NCBI RefSeq assembly: GCF_021347895.1
Contig: NC_067116.1
Location: forward strand, 45,752,628 to 45,816,627
From: Acanthochromis polyacanthus
Lineage: Eukaryota > Chordata > Actinopteri > Pomacentridae
Reading direction: 5' to 3'
DNA length: 64,000 bases
The position numbers and the translations under genes are program-made. Positions 22,518 through 33,870 of this stretch are shown one piece after another. The stretch's first letter is position 1; every line of letters starts with the position of its first letter. The notes beneath the pieces were generated by a model that ran no database searches, was not told where the DNA came from, and saw nothing but the letters and a program-made list of their open reading frames with translations.

Positions 22518-23323
22518 TAATTTCCAGTCCAGGAATCAGTGGAAATCAGAGAAGAGTAAATCTGAAGGACTCATTATTTTCACTGTTTTGATCCAGTGTA
22601 TCAAAAAAACAAAGAGTTCAGAAAAATATGCAATTACAAAGCAGAAGAAAAAGCAAAGCTACCTGCTTTGCCTCCTGGGCTGCAAGACTACTTCAAAAAA
22701 CCCACAGTCTAAAGATCGACACAGGAGGAGGAAGAGAGAAAAAGATAGCAAAAAGGAGACTCCAAAACTCGAGTCGAGAATAGAAAAATAAAGCTTTCTC
22801 TCGCCTAAAGGTCGCTGTCTGCTTCATCACCACGCTCTGCAGGCCGACTACGGCGAAGGACACGACCGGGGAACGTAAACTCTACTTGCAGGGGTTATAT
22901 AGTTTCAATATGGCTTCTCAGTTATAGACACAGTAACACACAAAATGTACACAGACGATATTTCGTGGAGACAAACTACCTGCTGAAAGCATGTTGGAAG
23001 TCTAGTGCTGCTCACGGATCAGAAAAAAGCGAGTGTTTGTGCTCCTGGATCAGCACTTTAATGGTTTGTTAAAGGGGCGTCTGCTTCGGTGTAAACTCCT
23101 CCATTCATGTTCTGTCTGATAAAAACCACGCTGCTCCTAAATCATTCTGTGTTTTAAAAGCTGGGGAGTTTTGGAGCCCTGAAGTGATTCTGTGGTGACG
23201 GTTGCAGGAGGTCAGGTTAAGGCAGCTGTGCAGCTCATTATTTCTGTCCTTCGTGGTCCAGCGTCTGGGTTTTGGCGAGTGTTTGCAGGGAGTTGAGCCG
23301 CACTGACAGTCCTGCAGCCTCGT

Positions 23324-24107
23324 ACGCTACCATTCGAAAGTTTGGGCAATTCCATGTTTTCCATGAACACCTTTATCCATGTGCTAACATAACTGAACAA
23401 GGGTTTTCTAACCATCAATGAGCCTTTCAGCACCATTAGCTAACACAATGTAGCATTAGAACACAGGAGTGATGGTTGCTGGAAATGTTCCTCTGTACCC
23501 CCATGGAGATATTCCATTAGAAATCAGCTGTTTACTGCAGGAGGTCCTCGGTTTACGATGTCCTCGACTTACGTTGTTTTATCGTTATATCAGAACTGAA
23601 TGTACGGAAATGGTTCCGTGGAACTAGTTGGTGAGTGGAGCGGATGAATACTGTATGTTCAGTCGTCGTGCGGTGCTATACGACAGCTTTGTCTGCGTTT
23701 GCCGCCACATTGGATGATGCTACATCCGCTAACATCATGGCTCCCAGCATCAGTCAGACTTACACTTTACATTTTTGCCGGTATTTTCGTACTGAGTTGT
23801 GTTTCAGTGTGAGCTAATGACTGTTTGTGTTACTGTGGTTGTATAAATATGTAAACTGATGGATATCGTGATGCAGTAACGGGTTGGTTTACATTTTCAC
23901 CAGAGTTCTGACTTACGGTGAAAATCATCTTCGGTCACATCGTAGGAACAGAACCCTGATGTAAGTCGAGGACCTCCTGTAGTCGTTTACCGTATTAACA
24001 ATATCTAGACTTCTGATTCATTTAATGTTATCTTCATTGAAAAAACTGCTTTTCTTTCAAAAACAAGGACATTTCTGAGTGAGGCCAGACTTTTGAATGG
24101 TAGTGTA
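23324..24107 (+). mobile_element. MITE family M1, copy 2, carrying a nested element
   Basis: Left part 23324-23534 (CTACCATTCGAAAGTTTGGG) and right part 23983-24107 (ends TTTTGAATGGTAGTGTA) are the two halves of one M1 element. The interruption is at 23535-23982. The copy would lie in the cortexin 3' UTR if that extends to 22.5 kb. Confidence 0.8.
23535..23982 (+). mobile_element. Tigger/pogo-like non-autonomous element nested in M1
   Basis: Inverted ends CTGCAGGAGGTCCTCG and (reversed) CTACAGGAGGTCCTCG, each next to TTTAC or CTTAC strings. Ends of the type AGTCCTCGACTTACG occur in Tigger-like elements. A relative lies at 53390-53640. No transposase frame is present. Confidence 0.55.
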
Positions 24108-24208
24108 TCTACTCTAGCACACAGTGAGTTCAGCCAGGCTTCACTCCAACACGCACCGCCGTCTCTGCGTCTGAACTGCTTCTAAAAGTGAGGGAGCAGC
24201 TTTCCAGC

Positions 24209-24499
24209 CTACACCAGAGCGTAATCAAACTGACCCCTCTCCAGCCCCTCCTTGTGGTCAGTCCAGGATGATGCGGGCATGCGGCTGTAGGGGTCCAGCA
24301 GGATCCTGAAGCACCTGACCAGCAGGAAGACCAGGAAGAGCATGAGGAGGCCTACGAAGGCCAAGGCGGTGCGCTGCTCGGCGTCCACCCCGACCAGCGC
24401 CAGAGGCGGGCTGCTGCTGCCACCACCGGGGCCGCCGGGGAGGGAGGAGCTGGCCGGGGACAGCAGCAACTCATAGTCGAGTGTGGGCACATCGTTCAT
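24209..24499 (-). CDS. ctxn1: Cortexin-1-like small membrane protein, 96 residues
   Basis: Cortexins are small single-pass membrane proteins of neurons with no established enzymatic function. Residues about 1-37 are variable ([17 protein letters not shown], Gly/Ser/Pro-rich). Then come [12 protein letters not shown], one membrane segment ([16 protein letters not shown]) and the cortexin signature [18 protein letters not shown] followed by [17 protein letters not shown]. The last 35 residues differ from human CTXN1, as recalled, at only two positions. The frame opens upstream to 24589 (126 residues). I prefer Met at 24497-24499 because it gives a length near the family's 80-96 residues and an AG acceptor-like site at 24536-24537 would make the upstream part intronic. 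It is convergent with the fibrillin gene. Confidence 0.9.
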   Translation of the reverse strand: MNDVPTLDYELLLSPASSSLPGGPGGGSSSPPLALVGVDAEQRTALAFVGLLMLFLVFLLVRCFRILLDPYSRMPASSWTDHKEGLERGQFDYALV

Positions 24500-24535
24500 C
24501 CTCCACGGGGCCCTCAGACAGGGCTTACACACTGA
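24500..24535 (-). other. ctxn1: Probable 5' UTR part of the cortexin coding exon
   Basis: On the minus strand CCATCCAG precedes TCAGTGTGTAAGCCC, a possible 3' splice site at 24535/24536. Mammalian cortexin genes usually keep the whole CDS in the last exon. Inference only. Confidence 0.3.
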
Positions 24536-24959
24536 CTGGATGGTTGGTGTGTTGGGTGGAGGTGCAGAGAAGGAAGGGAAGGCGTTCATCGGGGTTACGG
24601 TGCAGATGTGGCCTTACGATGATGAGCAGCGCCGCGGAGCTTCACTTCACTGCAGAGAGCCGGTTAGTCTACGAGGCGGGCATCACGGTGACGACACGTT
24701 TTCCTCAGGTGGCCGATTTATTTCGTCAAATCTAGGTCAGTCGGAGTGACATGACCCAGAGAGGTGTGGCCTTAATCTGCTCTGGCAAAGTGACAGACAC
24801 ACGCACACGCACACACTTTTCAATTAATACTCTTCTGCATGACACATTTCAGCAATAAAAAAAACTCTTATTTGAGTGGCCGACCCTCAGGCAGTAGATG
24901 ATTTTTTTTATTTATCAGAGCCACTTTGCCACATCAGCTCTCATTCTCACTCTGAATCG

Positions 24960-25012
24960 GAGCAGACAGCTAACGCGCACACACACACGCACACGCACGC
25001 ACACACACACCG
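24960..25012 (+). repeat. Imperfect (CA)n microsatellite
   Basis: Alternating CACACGCACAC over about 50 bp. It yields spurious Thr/His reading frames. Confidence 0.85.
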
Positions 25013-25162
25013 TCTCCGAACACTGTCAAGGTCAGTGTTGTCTGAGGGAGCTAATGGTGTGCAGATGGACTTCTAACACCCAGTGGTGCAGCCGTGTTAG
25101 TGTTTGTGTCACTGAACTGAGAGGCAAACACTATTCAAAGCATCTGCAGAGGCCAGCAAACC

Positions 25163-25165
<3 letters not shown>

Positions 25166-25209
<44 letters not shown>
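25166..25209 (+). repeat. (GT)n microsatellite
   Basis: About 22 GT units. Spurious Cys/Val frames cross it. Confidence 0.95.
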
Positions 25210-25214
<5 letters not shown>

Positions 25215-25219
25215 TTAAT

Positions 25220-26390
25220 TAGACGTGGAGGTGAGTCGATCGATGAACCCTGAATATAAAACAGCGCATAACCTTTTTTCCCTGTTTGCCGCCTGCTAAA
25301 ATGCAAAGTTGTTCCTGTCGGAGCTGATAAGTGGGTCAGAGCTGTCAGACGCACTCTTCCACCGTTTTTCAGTTGGGCTGATCACTTCAAAAAACCGCCT
25401 CTCTTGACAAGTGGAGAAGCAAGGAGAGGTAGAAAAACGCCGTGAGAAGATGTCTGTCCGTCAGCTACGTTGGGTTGTCAGTCAGAGTAAAAAGTGACTT
25501 CATCTGAATGCAGGATCTGCTGGTGGGGCTGTTCCAGGAGTCCTCAGCAGATGTTCAGGTTAAAGCTGAGCCACCTGAAGGAAACAGAGACAACAGATTA
25601 GTGGCAAAATACGGCAGAATACCACGATTACAGCTGTCATTTACAGATAATATTACAAGGTAGTTCATTCCTCTCAAATGAGCATTTCTGCAGCTGAAAG
25701 TGAATTTAAATCAACTTGAAATCAGGGGCAGATCCAGATTAACGTTGAGGGGGGGCACCGAAAAGTTGTAAGAAAAAATGAAAGCTGCTACCGACCTCTC
25801 GCTTTTACAAAGTATTTTTCATGGTTTTTTTTGGCTCTGAAACCCAGTAGTAAAGCTATATATGACCTTTACATTTTGGACTGTTAACATTAAATTCTGA
25901 TGGACTTGTTTCCTTGTTTATGTGAATTAGAGCATCATCAGCTGCAGCATCTGCCTGTTATGTAAAACTGTTAGCTCAACAACAGAATCCTGAGGGCAGT
26001 TAAGAGACAAATATTGTACAAGAACAGCTCTATATACAACCCTGTTAATTTCCACTTCTTAGAATGTTTACTGACAATTATCACACCTAAAATAAGAAAT
26101 AATATTCTGGACTTTTAGCAGCTAGTTCTCAGCTGTAAACCATAAACATCACAGGGTTCTGTATGCTAATCAGTCTAAATCAAAATGAGTTCTACCCAAT
26201 ACACAGTGAACAACAACTATTTTCAGCTGAACTAATGTTTTTTAAGCAACACACCATACTATGACGTTTTTACAGTGAAGGTTCTACTATGGAACCAGTT
26301 TGACATGTTCAGGCGTTCTTTGTGTGAAAACTCAGAGATTTCAGGGATCAGAAGGTGGTTTTCAACTTTCTTTGTTAACTTTCTGCTTCA
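25220..26390. other. Intergenic, no gene seen
   Basis: No coding signal. A short CACCATACTATGACGTTTTT at about 26250 matches the degenerate tandem repeat at 31.5-31.97 kb. Confidence 0.5.
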
Positions 26391-26399
26391 ACTTTAAAC

Positions 26400-27480
26400 T
26401 AAATTTCCTTCACTAAGCCAGCCCTCTGGACTTCCAGTAAGCTGTGTTCCTATTGGCTGTCCAGGTGGCTGCTTGGTGTAATCAGGAACACCTGAGCAGC
26501 TCAGTGTCTTCCTGCTTTATGTCTGCAGTCAAACATTTCCTCTGCTTCTCTTCACTGAACCGGGTTTGGCTCCGTTGTTTTAGTTTGTTTTTTAGGTGTT
26601 GGCTTGCAGCTTCCAGCAGTAAAATCCTCTTTAATGTGTTTCTTGGTGTGTTTTAGGGCTTTGTACTGGATAGTTGTCTTGGTAAATGTGCTTCTTTAGC
26701 CACAGTTAGCACATGGTGCTAATGTGTGCAGTGATTAGTGGATTTGGTGCAGCTGAGTTGTGTCTTTATCTTGGCTGTAGTGAGTCTTTAGAGGTTTTTG
26801 GTTGTTTGTGAACCAACGTTGGTTGTCCAGAAGGTAAGAGTTCCTGTCCTGATTCTCTGCTTAAAGAGCTTCTCTGGTAGGCTGCAGGAGACTTTAGCGT
26901 TTGGGTTGTGCTAGTTTGGTTTTTGTACGCTTTCATTTGGACGACTATCTTGAGGCCCCTCCATGTGGTTTAGTGAGGTTTTCTGGAACAGTTCTACAGA
27001 GCAACCTGCAGCAGAAGAGACTTTAAGAGTTTTTAGGAAGTTCTGGAGACCAGACTTTAGAGCAGCACAAACATTTGTCAGCAGTTTGAGCAGGAGAAGG
27101 TGAGCTTCAGAGTAGAAATGAGAAGGAAACCTTGTTGACCCGTGTGGTGAGGTCCTGTACCAAGAGTTTGAGCAGGTTGTGAAGAGTCTGTAGTTCTTTG
27201 GTCTGAAAGCACCAGAAGAGTCGACTCATTAAAGGAGAAAACAGGAGATATTGTTGGTTCTTCTGTCGCTCTGCAGTTTCCTTAGACTGAACATCAAGTT
27301 TCTATTTTAAATGATTTACTGTGTGAGCCCAAGAAGACTTCAATAAACTCCCTCCATCCCCTGAACACATTCTATTACCATGATAAATCTTTTTTTAAAT
27401 GTTTGAGTTTTAATCATAGTTTTTCTCTTTGCTTGTGTAGTTTTGTCATCTGTGTGAAAGGTTCTAAACAAATAAAGTTG
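26400..27480 (+). other. Unidentified block, possibly a dispersed repeat
   Basis: G/T-rich sequence with TTCCTATTGGCTGTCC at 26447, a TTGTTTG-rich middle, and AAATAAAGTTGAACTGATA at 27471. It has the look of a transcribed repeat or LTR-like unit, but no terminal repeats or coding motif could be shown. Confidence 0.25.
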
Positions 27481-27589
27481 AACTGATAAACTGAATAAGT
27501 GACTAACTCATGATTGTGACAACAGAAGTATTTTTATTGTGATTTAAGGGTTTGTTTCATTTTTAAGGTTGGGCTTAAAATCTGACAGA

Positions 27590-28260
27590 AAAAATGATTA
27601 AAGAAATAAATTACAATAAAAAAGCAATTAAAGCAAAGGAAAAAAACATTTAATACAATAAAACTCTAAAAAGAAAATTAATCATTAAATACAATTAAAT
27701 TATATTAAACAGAAAATATTTAATTAGATAATTAAACAAGATATAAAACTTGTAATTGTGAAAATAAACAAAGTTTTCAAAAAAAATATGAAAGATGAAA
27801 TATTTCAGAAAATTAAACATTTAAAAAATAAAACATTTAATTAGATTATTAAACCTTTAAAAAGACAAAACATTCAATTAAAAAAATGAATGTTTAATTA
27901 GAAAATTAAATCTTAAAGACAATAAAATTTTAAATAGGAATTAAAGAGAAAATACAATGAAGCATATAAAAATAAAATTAAACAAAAGGTGGTAAAACAT
28001 TTAAAAAGAAAAACCTTAAAGATTTAATCTAAAAATTAAACATTGGGAAAGAAAAGGAAATTTTTCAAAACAAGCCGATAAAACATTTGAAAAAACAACA
28101 ATTAAACATTAAAAAGACAAAACATTTAGAAATCAAATCAGACATTAGAAAAGAGCAAAACTAAAGATTTAAGAAGAATCAAACTAAAGACAAAACATTT
28201 GAAAAGACACCAGTTAGACTTTAGAAGATCAAATTAAACAGAAGAGACGATAAAACGATG
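27590..28260 (+). repeat. A-rich degenerate tandem region
   Basis: About 670 bp dominated by variants of AAACATTTAAAAAGAAAATT. The strand is strongly A-over-T biased and there is no open frame. Likely an old, diverged short-unit tandem repeat. Confidence 0.6.
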
Positions 28261-28617
28261 AAAAAGAGCAAAAACAGATGAAGGTCTTAAAGCGTTTTCT
28301 AGTCTGAAATGAAAACATCAAGTTGTTTCTTCAAACATTTCCTCTTTCTGTGTTCTTGGTTTGACTGTGGACAGATTTACTAAGAGCTCATTTCAGAAAA
28401 CTGCTTTCCAGATAAAGTCTACTAGTAGTTGAAAGCATCGATCAAACTAATGTTACCTTCTGATCTCCACAAACTTTACTGTTCAGTGAAGAGAATCAAA
28501 GTTTGTTCAGGATTTCTGAAGAACCCACAGGTGAAGGTCTGAGAAGAACTCAGATGGATGGTCTAAATGTGAAATCAAGACTCATGGTCACAAGTTTTAA
28601 GGCTTCTGTTCACCACA

Positions 28618-28808
28618 AAGTTCAAACTAACACACAAGTACTGAGAAACTTTTAAAACTTCAGTCCTCAGACTGTCTGAAGGTTCAAACTAACAGAGAAC
28701 TACTCAGGAACTCAGAAGATATCAGTCCTTGGACTGTCTGAAAGTTAAATCTAACAGAGATCTACTGTGGGACTTAGAACATTTCAACCCTCAGACTGTG
28801 TGAAAGCT
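28618..28808 (+). repeat. Three tandem units of about 62-65 bp
   Basis: Each unit carries TTCAAACTAACA or TTAAATCTAACA, then a CTACT or GTACT box, then CCTCAGACTGTCTGAA or a variant. Units start near 28618, 28683 and 28745. Confidence 0.65.
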
Positions 28809-28991
28809 CAGGTCCTGAGGACTGGGGAGGTGTGGAGGCTTTGGAAAGTCTTGGAACTGAGGGTTCAACCCTCCAGCACAAAGGCTGAAGTCCAACCTCC
28901 TGAGAAAAATGGTCGAGTCGAGACTCAAGTTAAAAAAAAAACTCAAAAATGACAAAAAATCGATGATAAATGCGCAAAAAAAAGAAGAATT

Positions 28992-29073
28992 AGTGTCTGA
29001 GTGAGTAGCTCAAGAGGATAAGAGGAGAGACTACCAAGTGGAAGGTAGCAGGATCAAGTCCCACCACTGGCAG
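28992..29073 (+). repeat. tRNA-like module, forward
   Basis: TAGCTCAAGAGGATAAG (29006-29022) resembles a tRNA A box, CTACC..GGTAG can form an anticodon-like stem, and GGATCAAGTCC (29051-29061) resembles a B box. It lacks a full cloverleaf, so it is a tRNA-derived repeat rather than a gene. Confidence 0.5.
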
Positions 29074-29112
29074 TTTTCTTCTTTGTTTTTGTCCAAGTTT
29101 TTTCAGAAAATT

Positions 29113-29187
29113 TAAGAAGGGTCTGGTTTTGAACCAGCAACCTGCAGCTCCATGGTAAACCCTTAACTCACTGAGCTACAGATCAGA
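29113..29187 (-). repeat. tRNA-like module, reverse
   Basis: On the minus strand TAGCTCAGTGAGTTAAGG (29178-29161) is A-box-like and CTGGTTCAAAACCAG forms a T-arm-like hairpin with B box GGTTCAAAACC (29135-29125). It faces the forward module across about 40 bp. Confidence 0.5.
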
Positions 29188-29242
29188 TAAAAAGAAATAA
29201 ACTCGTCGTCCCTTTGACATTGTCGTTTCCAAGTGACCACAT

Positions 29243-29397
29243 GGGCGGAGTCTGGGTGGAGCCAAGGCGGAGTCAGAGTGGAGTCAGGGCGGAGAGTGGG
29301 AGGGGAGGTGGGAGGAGTAGATGGGGGGAGGTCACCACCCACATCCCCACCTACTCTCCACCCTGACTCCGCCTTGGATCCACCCAGACTCCACCCA
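29243..29397. repeat. GC-rich inverted repeat
   Basis: GGAGTCTGGGTGGAGCCAAG on the left pairs with CTTGGATCCACCCAGACTCC on the right. The arms are about 50-65 bp with a few mismatches and a G-rich loop. The left arm has GGGNGG-type runs. Confidence 0.75.
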
Positions 29398-29439
29398 CCT
29401 CCCCCCTCTACTCCCCACCGCCCACCACACCTTCCCCCA

Positions 29440-31480
29440 TCCGATCTGTTTTTCCAAAATCCGAGTCTCGACGGTTTTCTCGAGTTTCTGGAGTTTCCAC
29501 CAGGTCAGAGGCAGAACAAGTTGTCATGAAGAGGTGTTGAAGTCGGCGAGGATGGAGTGACTTTTTACAGCGACTAGAAGGAAGACGACTAGAAGAGCAG
29601 GTCTTTAACCAGCATCCCTAAAATCCATGGAGTCGCTCCAGAGAAATGAAGGGAGGTCAACTTTTATCAGCCTCCATCCAGATGTTCAACTTGATATCTT
29701 TACTTTGACATTTTTAGCTCCACAAACCTTTAGTATCACACTTTATCATCATTTATTAGGACTTTAATGGAATCCAGCAGCAGATTTAGTTTTTGTTCAC
29801 AAACTTTATTCTTGTCGTCGTGGGACTGCAGGATTTAAAACTGTTCCTTCTATTATTAGTTTTAGAGGAGAAAGTTATTTTAATTGTCCATTAGTCTCTT
29901 AAAAACCAAATAATAAATTGGATTAGTCAAGAGGTTTAAATTTCTGACTTTGTTCTATTTTAAATATGACAAAAAAAATATAAAAATATAAAAATAAAGC
30001 GTCTTGAGACAATTTGACCTGTAATTAGTGTTCTATAAATAAAACTGAATTTAAATTGTATGTATCTTGTAATGTTGGAGGAATTCAGACATATATGTTG
30101 GAAAACACATTTTCTTTGTCCATTAATCTGTTGATTGTTTTCTCCACTAATTCATTTCTTGTTTTGGTTTATAAAATGTCAAACCCAAATATATTCAGTT
30201 TACTGTCATAAAAACCAAAAAGATTTACATTCATGATGCAGGAATCAGACAGTTTTTCAGTTTTTTATCTTCGTTTAGTCACAAAGATCGTTGATAATGT
30301 GTGAATTGTTGCAGCTTGTGAGCCGTAGAAGGTTTTAATGTTTGGGGCCGAGTGTCAGAAAACATTTAGAAACCAACATCAACAAAATAAAGATTTAAAC
30401 ATCATTAAAGGGAAATCCAACTTTTGCATGACAATGTCTAATTAAAGGACATTTATTTCCAACATAAATGTGTGATATTCATCCTCTGGAGCTTCTCTTC
30501 ATATCGTCTTCCACCTGGACTGGTTTGGTCGGGAGCATGAGCAACAAACATGAAAAACTGCACTTTAACATCAATGAATGACACTGAAGTTTAATCTCTA
30601 CATAAATGAGACTGAGTCTGGATGTGCTGCTCTGTCATTAACTCCTAAGTTTAGGGAAAGTTCAAACTAAAGAGGACAGTTCAGATCAGACTTGAGAATG
30701 AGCTGATTCTGAACAAACATCTCAGACTTTCTGAGCTTCAGCACCTCTAGAAGATATTTGAACAACAAGCAGCTCCAGAGATCCAGAAGTTGGAGAGAGT
30801 TAGCTTTAGCTGAGCCACAGAACATGTGGGACGCTAACCTAGCAAACATTTAGACTTTTCTCTGTGAATTCTGAGAAATAATTTCCTATTTAATGACAGA
30901 GCTACACATCTGAACTCAGTCTCATTAAAACAGACTAATTCAGTGTCATCCATCCAGATTAAAGTGCAGTTACCCAAAATGTTTGTTGATGAGCTCCAAC
31001 TAAACCTGTCCAGGTAGAAGGCCACTTTGACAAACAGGAAGTGGAAGATTCCAAGCAGATTTATAGAAGGGGGAACCGGACTGTCCTAAGTGTGGTCCAG
31101 TATAGAGGGGGGGTGTTTGTGGGTTTTTAAGGCTGATAATGATTATTAGTGAGACATCTGGAGGATAAGTTCATTTGCAGAAAATGAAAGTATTTAAAAT
31201 CTTGGAGTTAAACTTAGAAGAACACAAACTCTAACAGAAAACTTTGTTGATCCGTTTTTGTTTTGTTTACAGATGTTAAGTTAAAGGAGTTTTATTGGTG
31301 ACGTATAACCAATCAAATCACTGCAGAAGACAGAGCGACCACAGCTAGATAAAGGTTCAGAGTCAAAGTAGCAGCATTTTAAAATGGATTTATTACCGTA
31401 AATCAGTAAAAACTAAAATACTGATAATCAGTAAATCAGTCAGCCCACGATTACTACAATTCTACAATGTATGTCTCTTT
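29440..31480. other. Intergenic, no gene seen
   Basis: AT-rich with scattered LINE-3'-end-like phrases (for example AGCGTCTTGAGACAATTTGA at 29998). No coding region was recognised. Confidence 0.45.
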
Positions 31481-31499
31481 CCTTTGACTGGTTATTTGT

Positions 31500-31970
31500 T
31501 CTATATATGATGTATATGATGGCGTATTTTCATACCAAAGGCTAACTATGATGTTTTTTGAATGACCTGCTACGCTATATTTTTTAATTTGTTGTTTTCT
31601 TTTTAGCAACATATAAGAATTTGAACAGTTTCAAAAATTACTATACTTTTCTTGTACAATGAACTATTATTCTATGGCATTTTTTAGACCACACATTACA
31701 CTCTGATGGTTTCTTGAATAACATACTATTTTGACAATATACTGACTATGACATTTACTGAACCACAAATCATACATGACAGTTTTAGGCAACATCCCAT
31801 CATTTTGTGCTTTTTGAACCACATAATCTATGGGATTTTTTTGCTGACATGCTCTACTATGAACTACAGGCCATACTATGTTATTCCAGAAAAGTAAACT
31901 ATACTTTGACATTTTATATAATATAAATTTAAAAGTATAGCTTAATCCTGTTATGTTGCAAGTCAAACTG
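31500..31970 (+). repeat. Degenerate tandem repeat (ACTATGACATTTTTTGAACC type)
   Basis: Roughly 55-65-bp units with CTATGACAT.., TTTTTGAACCACA and ATACTAT strings repeat imperfectly across the block. The minus-strand open frame at 31667-31966 is a by-product. Confidence 0.5.
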
Positions 31971-32469
31971 ACCTATTTTTTAGTTAAAAAAACATCTTTT
32001 GTAAAATCGTTAAAAGTATTTTTTCAGTATGAAACCTCTTCTACAACAAACAAATGGTTCATTCTACAGATTTGCATCCTGAAAAGAAGAAACATCTCAT
32101 GTTAATTTATCCACATCATTTTATGAAAAGAAAAAAATTCAAAACATCAAATTTTTTAAAATTCAATGTCATATTGTATTATATATGTAGGTCTTTCCAA
32201 TGTAGATTTTAAAAAGTTGCTACAAAAAAAAGAAACGAGTGAATTATCCTCATTGAACCACGATTTGTGAGAGCTAAAGAACACCATCAAACTAAATACT
32301 GATATGAACGTCCAGTAATGGAGCTAACAGAGAGAGATATAAACAAAGTTTTTGGGGATTTTTTGGTTTCTGTCACTTTTGGATAATTAAACATCATTGT
32401 TGTTGCTGAGAAACAAACCTTAAACAAAGGTTTAAAGTCGTGCAAAAATACAGACAAGATGCAGCTGTA

Positions 32470-32827
32470 CATCACCGTTCAAAAGTCTGGGTTCACCCAG
32501 ACAATTCCATGATTTACACCTTTATCCATGTGCTAACTAACTGTACAAGGGTTTTCTAACCATCAAAGAGCCTTTCAGCACCATTAGCTAACACAATGTA
32601 GCATTAGAACACAGGAGTGATGGTTGCTGGAAATGTTCCTCTGTACCCCTATGGAGATATTCCATTAAAAATCAGCTGTTTACAGATAGAATAGTCATTT
32701 ACCACATTAACTATGTCTGCACTGGATTTATCATTCATTTAATGCTATCTTCATTGGAAAAAAATGTTTTTTTTTCCAATTATCAGGACATTTCTAAGTG
32801 AGCTCAGACTTCTACATGGCAGTGTAA
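32470..32827 (+). mobile_element. MITE family M1, copy 3
   Basis: ACATCACCGTTCAAAAGTCT at the left end, TAGCTAACACAATGTAGCAT inside, and the inverse terminus ending CATGGCAGTGTA. Nearly full length. Confidence 0.75.
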
Positions 32828-33439
32828 CTAATAGTCTAGATTACCTAAATTCCTCTGGATGTGAAAAGAACAGTATTGCACAAAATAGTGGTATTGCACA
32901 GATGTTTTCATGAGTGGAAATACTTATAAAGACGTATTTGTCCATAAGTTCTGCATGATTCAAATCCTCTTAAAAACTTCAAGTTTTAAATGCAGTAAGT
33001 TCCTGTTTTTGTCTCCTGAAGGAAAGAAAATGGTAAAACAAAGATAACAGAAGGGAAAGACAAAGCTGAAAGGTGCAACGAATGGCATAGTTACAGCTCC
33101 ATCCTAAAATCTGGTGAGTCACACTCATTTTGCAGAATCTAAATCACAGCATGCTCACCAAAATGATTTTAAGTGGTGTAAAGAAGGTGAAACTCTCTCA
33201 ATGCCAGAGAGTTTCTTTTGTTGACAGTCAGATCATTCTACACTAACGGAGGCAGTAATCCATGCAGCGGTGTTCATTCTTCCTCCTCAATACATCAAAT
33301 TTTAAACCACTCCATCTTCCTCTCCTTTCCTTTCACCTCCTAATCCTCCTCTCCACACTCTCTGTTATCTCCACATCTCTCCGTATCGCATTTGTCCGAG
33401 CAAATAGCGCCGTCACCGCTCCTTTCAGACGGGCCAGCG

Positions 33440-33870
33440 GGTAAAAATGGTTTACGTATCGCATTCCCCCAATGATTTGAAACCCGGTCTGCCACGGGAG
33501 ATGCAATTTTAGATTATTAATGAGGCTCTAAAACACTATGTCTTCCCCTCCATCATGTGAGCGAATGAATGAATGAAGGGGTCAACAAGTGAACAAACGG
33601 TGCGCTGTAACCGTGCACTGATGAACGGGGGCTGAGGTAATGCCGTATCAGTGTTTATAATCACGCATTCATTACTGCTAATGTGGCCATAATGACGCCA
33701 TAATCAGCCTCCTAATTGAGTGTCATTACAGGGGATGCTGGTGCTGCTCTCCCACAGACGGCTAATGTCACTGCTACTTATTGAGCAGAGGCTCGTAATA
33801 ATGTCACACTGATGAAATAAGGAAGGAATGACTTCATCTCCCTCTTATTGGAAACCCTAATGGAAAAAGT
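33440..33870. promoter_or_regulatory. Candidate conserved non-coding element
   Basis: About 430 bp without repeats, rich in homeodomain-type TAATNA/ATTA motifs (for example GATTATTAATGAGGC and TCCTAATTGAGTGTCATTA) and of higher complexity than its surroundings. The look is of a developmental enhancer; this is inference without alignment. Confidence 0.35.

Noticed and set aside
23635..23817. 60-codon frame at 23635-23817
   Set aside because: Lies wholly inside the nested non-autonomous element and resembles no protein.
24500..24589. Upstream start of the cortexin frame (126 residues)
   Set aside because: Poor start context, a 30-residue extension unlike known cortexins, and a possible acceptor site inside it.
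24481..24749. Plus-strand frames of 84-88 codons over the cortexin gene
   Set aside because: Antisense shadows in GC-rich coding and upstream sequence; the minus strand has the clear cortexin signature.
28992..29187. Functional tRNA genes
   Set aside because: Anticodon loops and acceptor stems do not form a proper cloverleaf; kept only as tRNA-like repeats.
31667..31966. 99-codon minus-strand frame
   Set aside because: Falls in a degenerate tandem repeat and lacks any domain.
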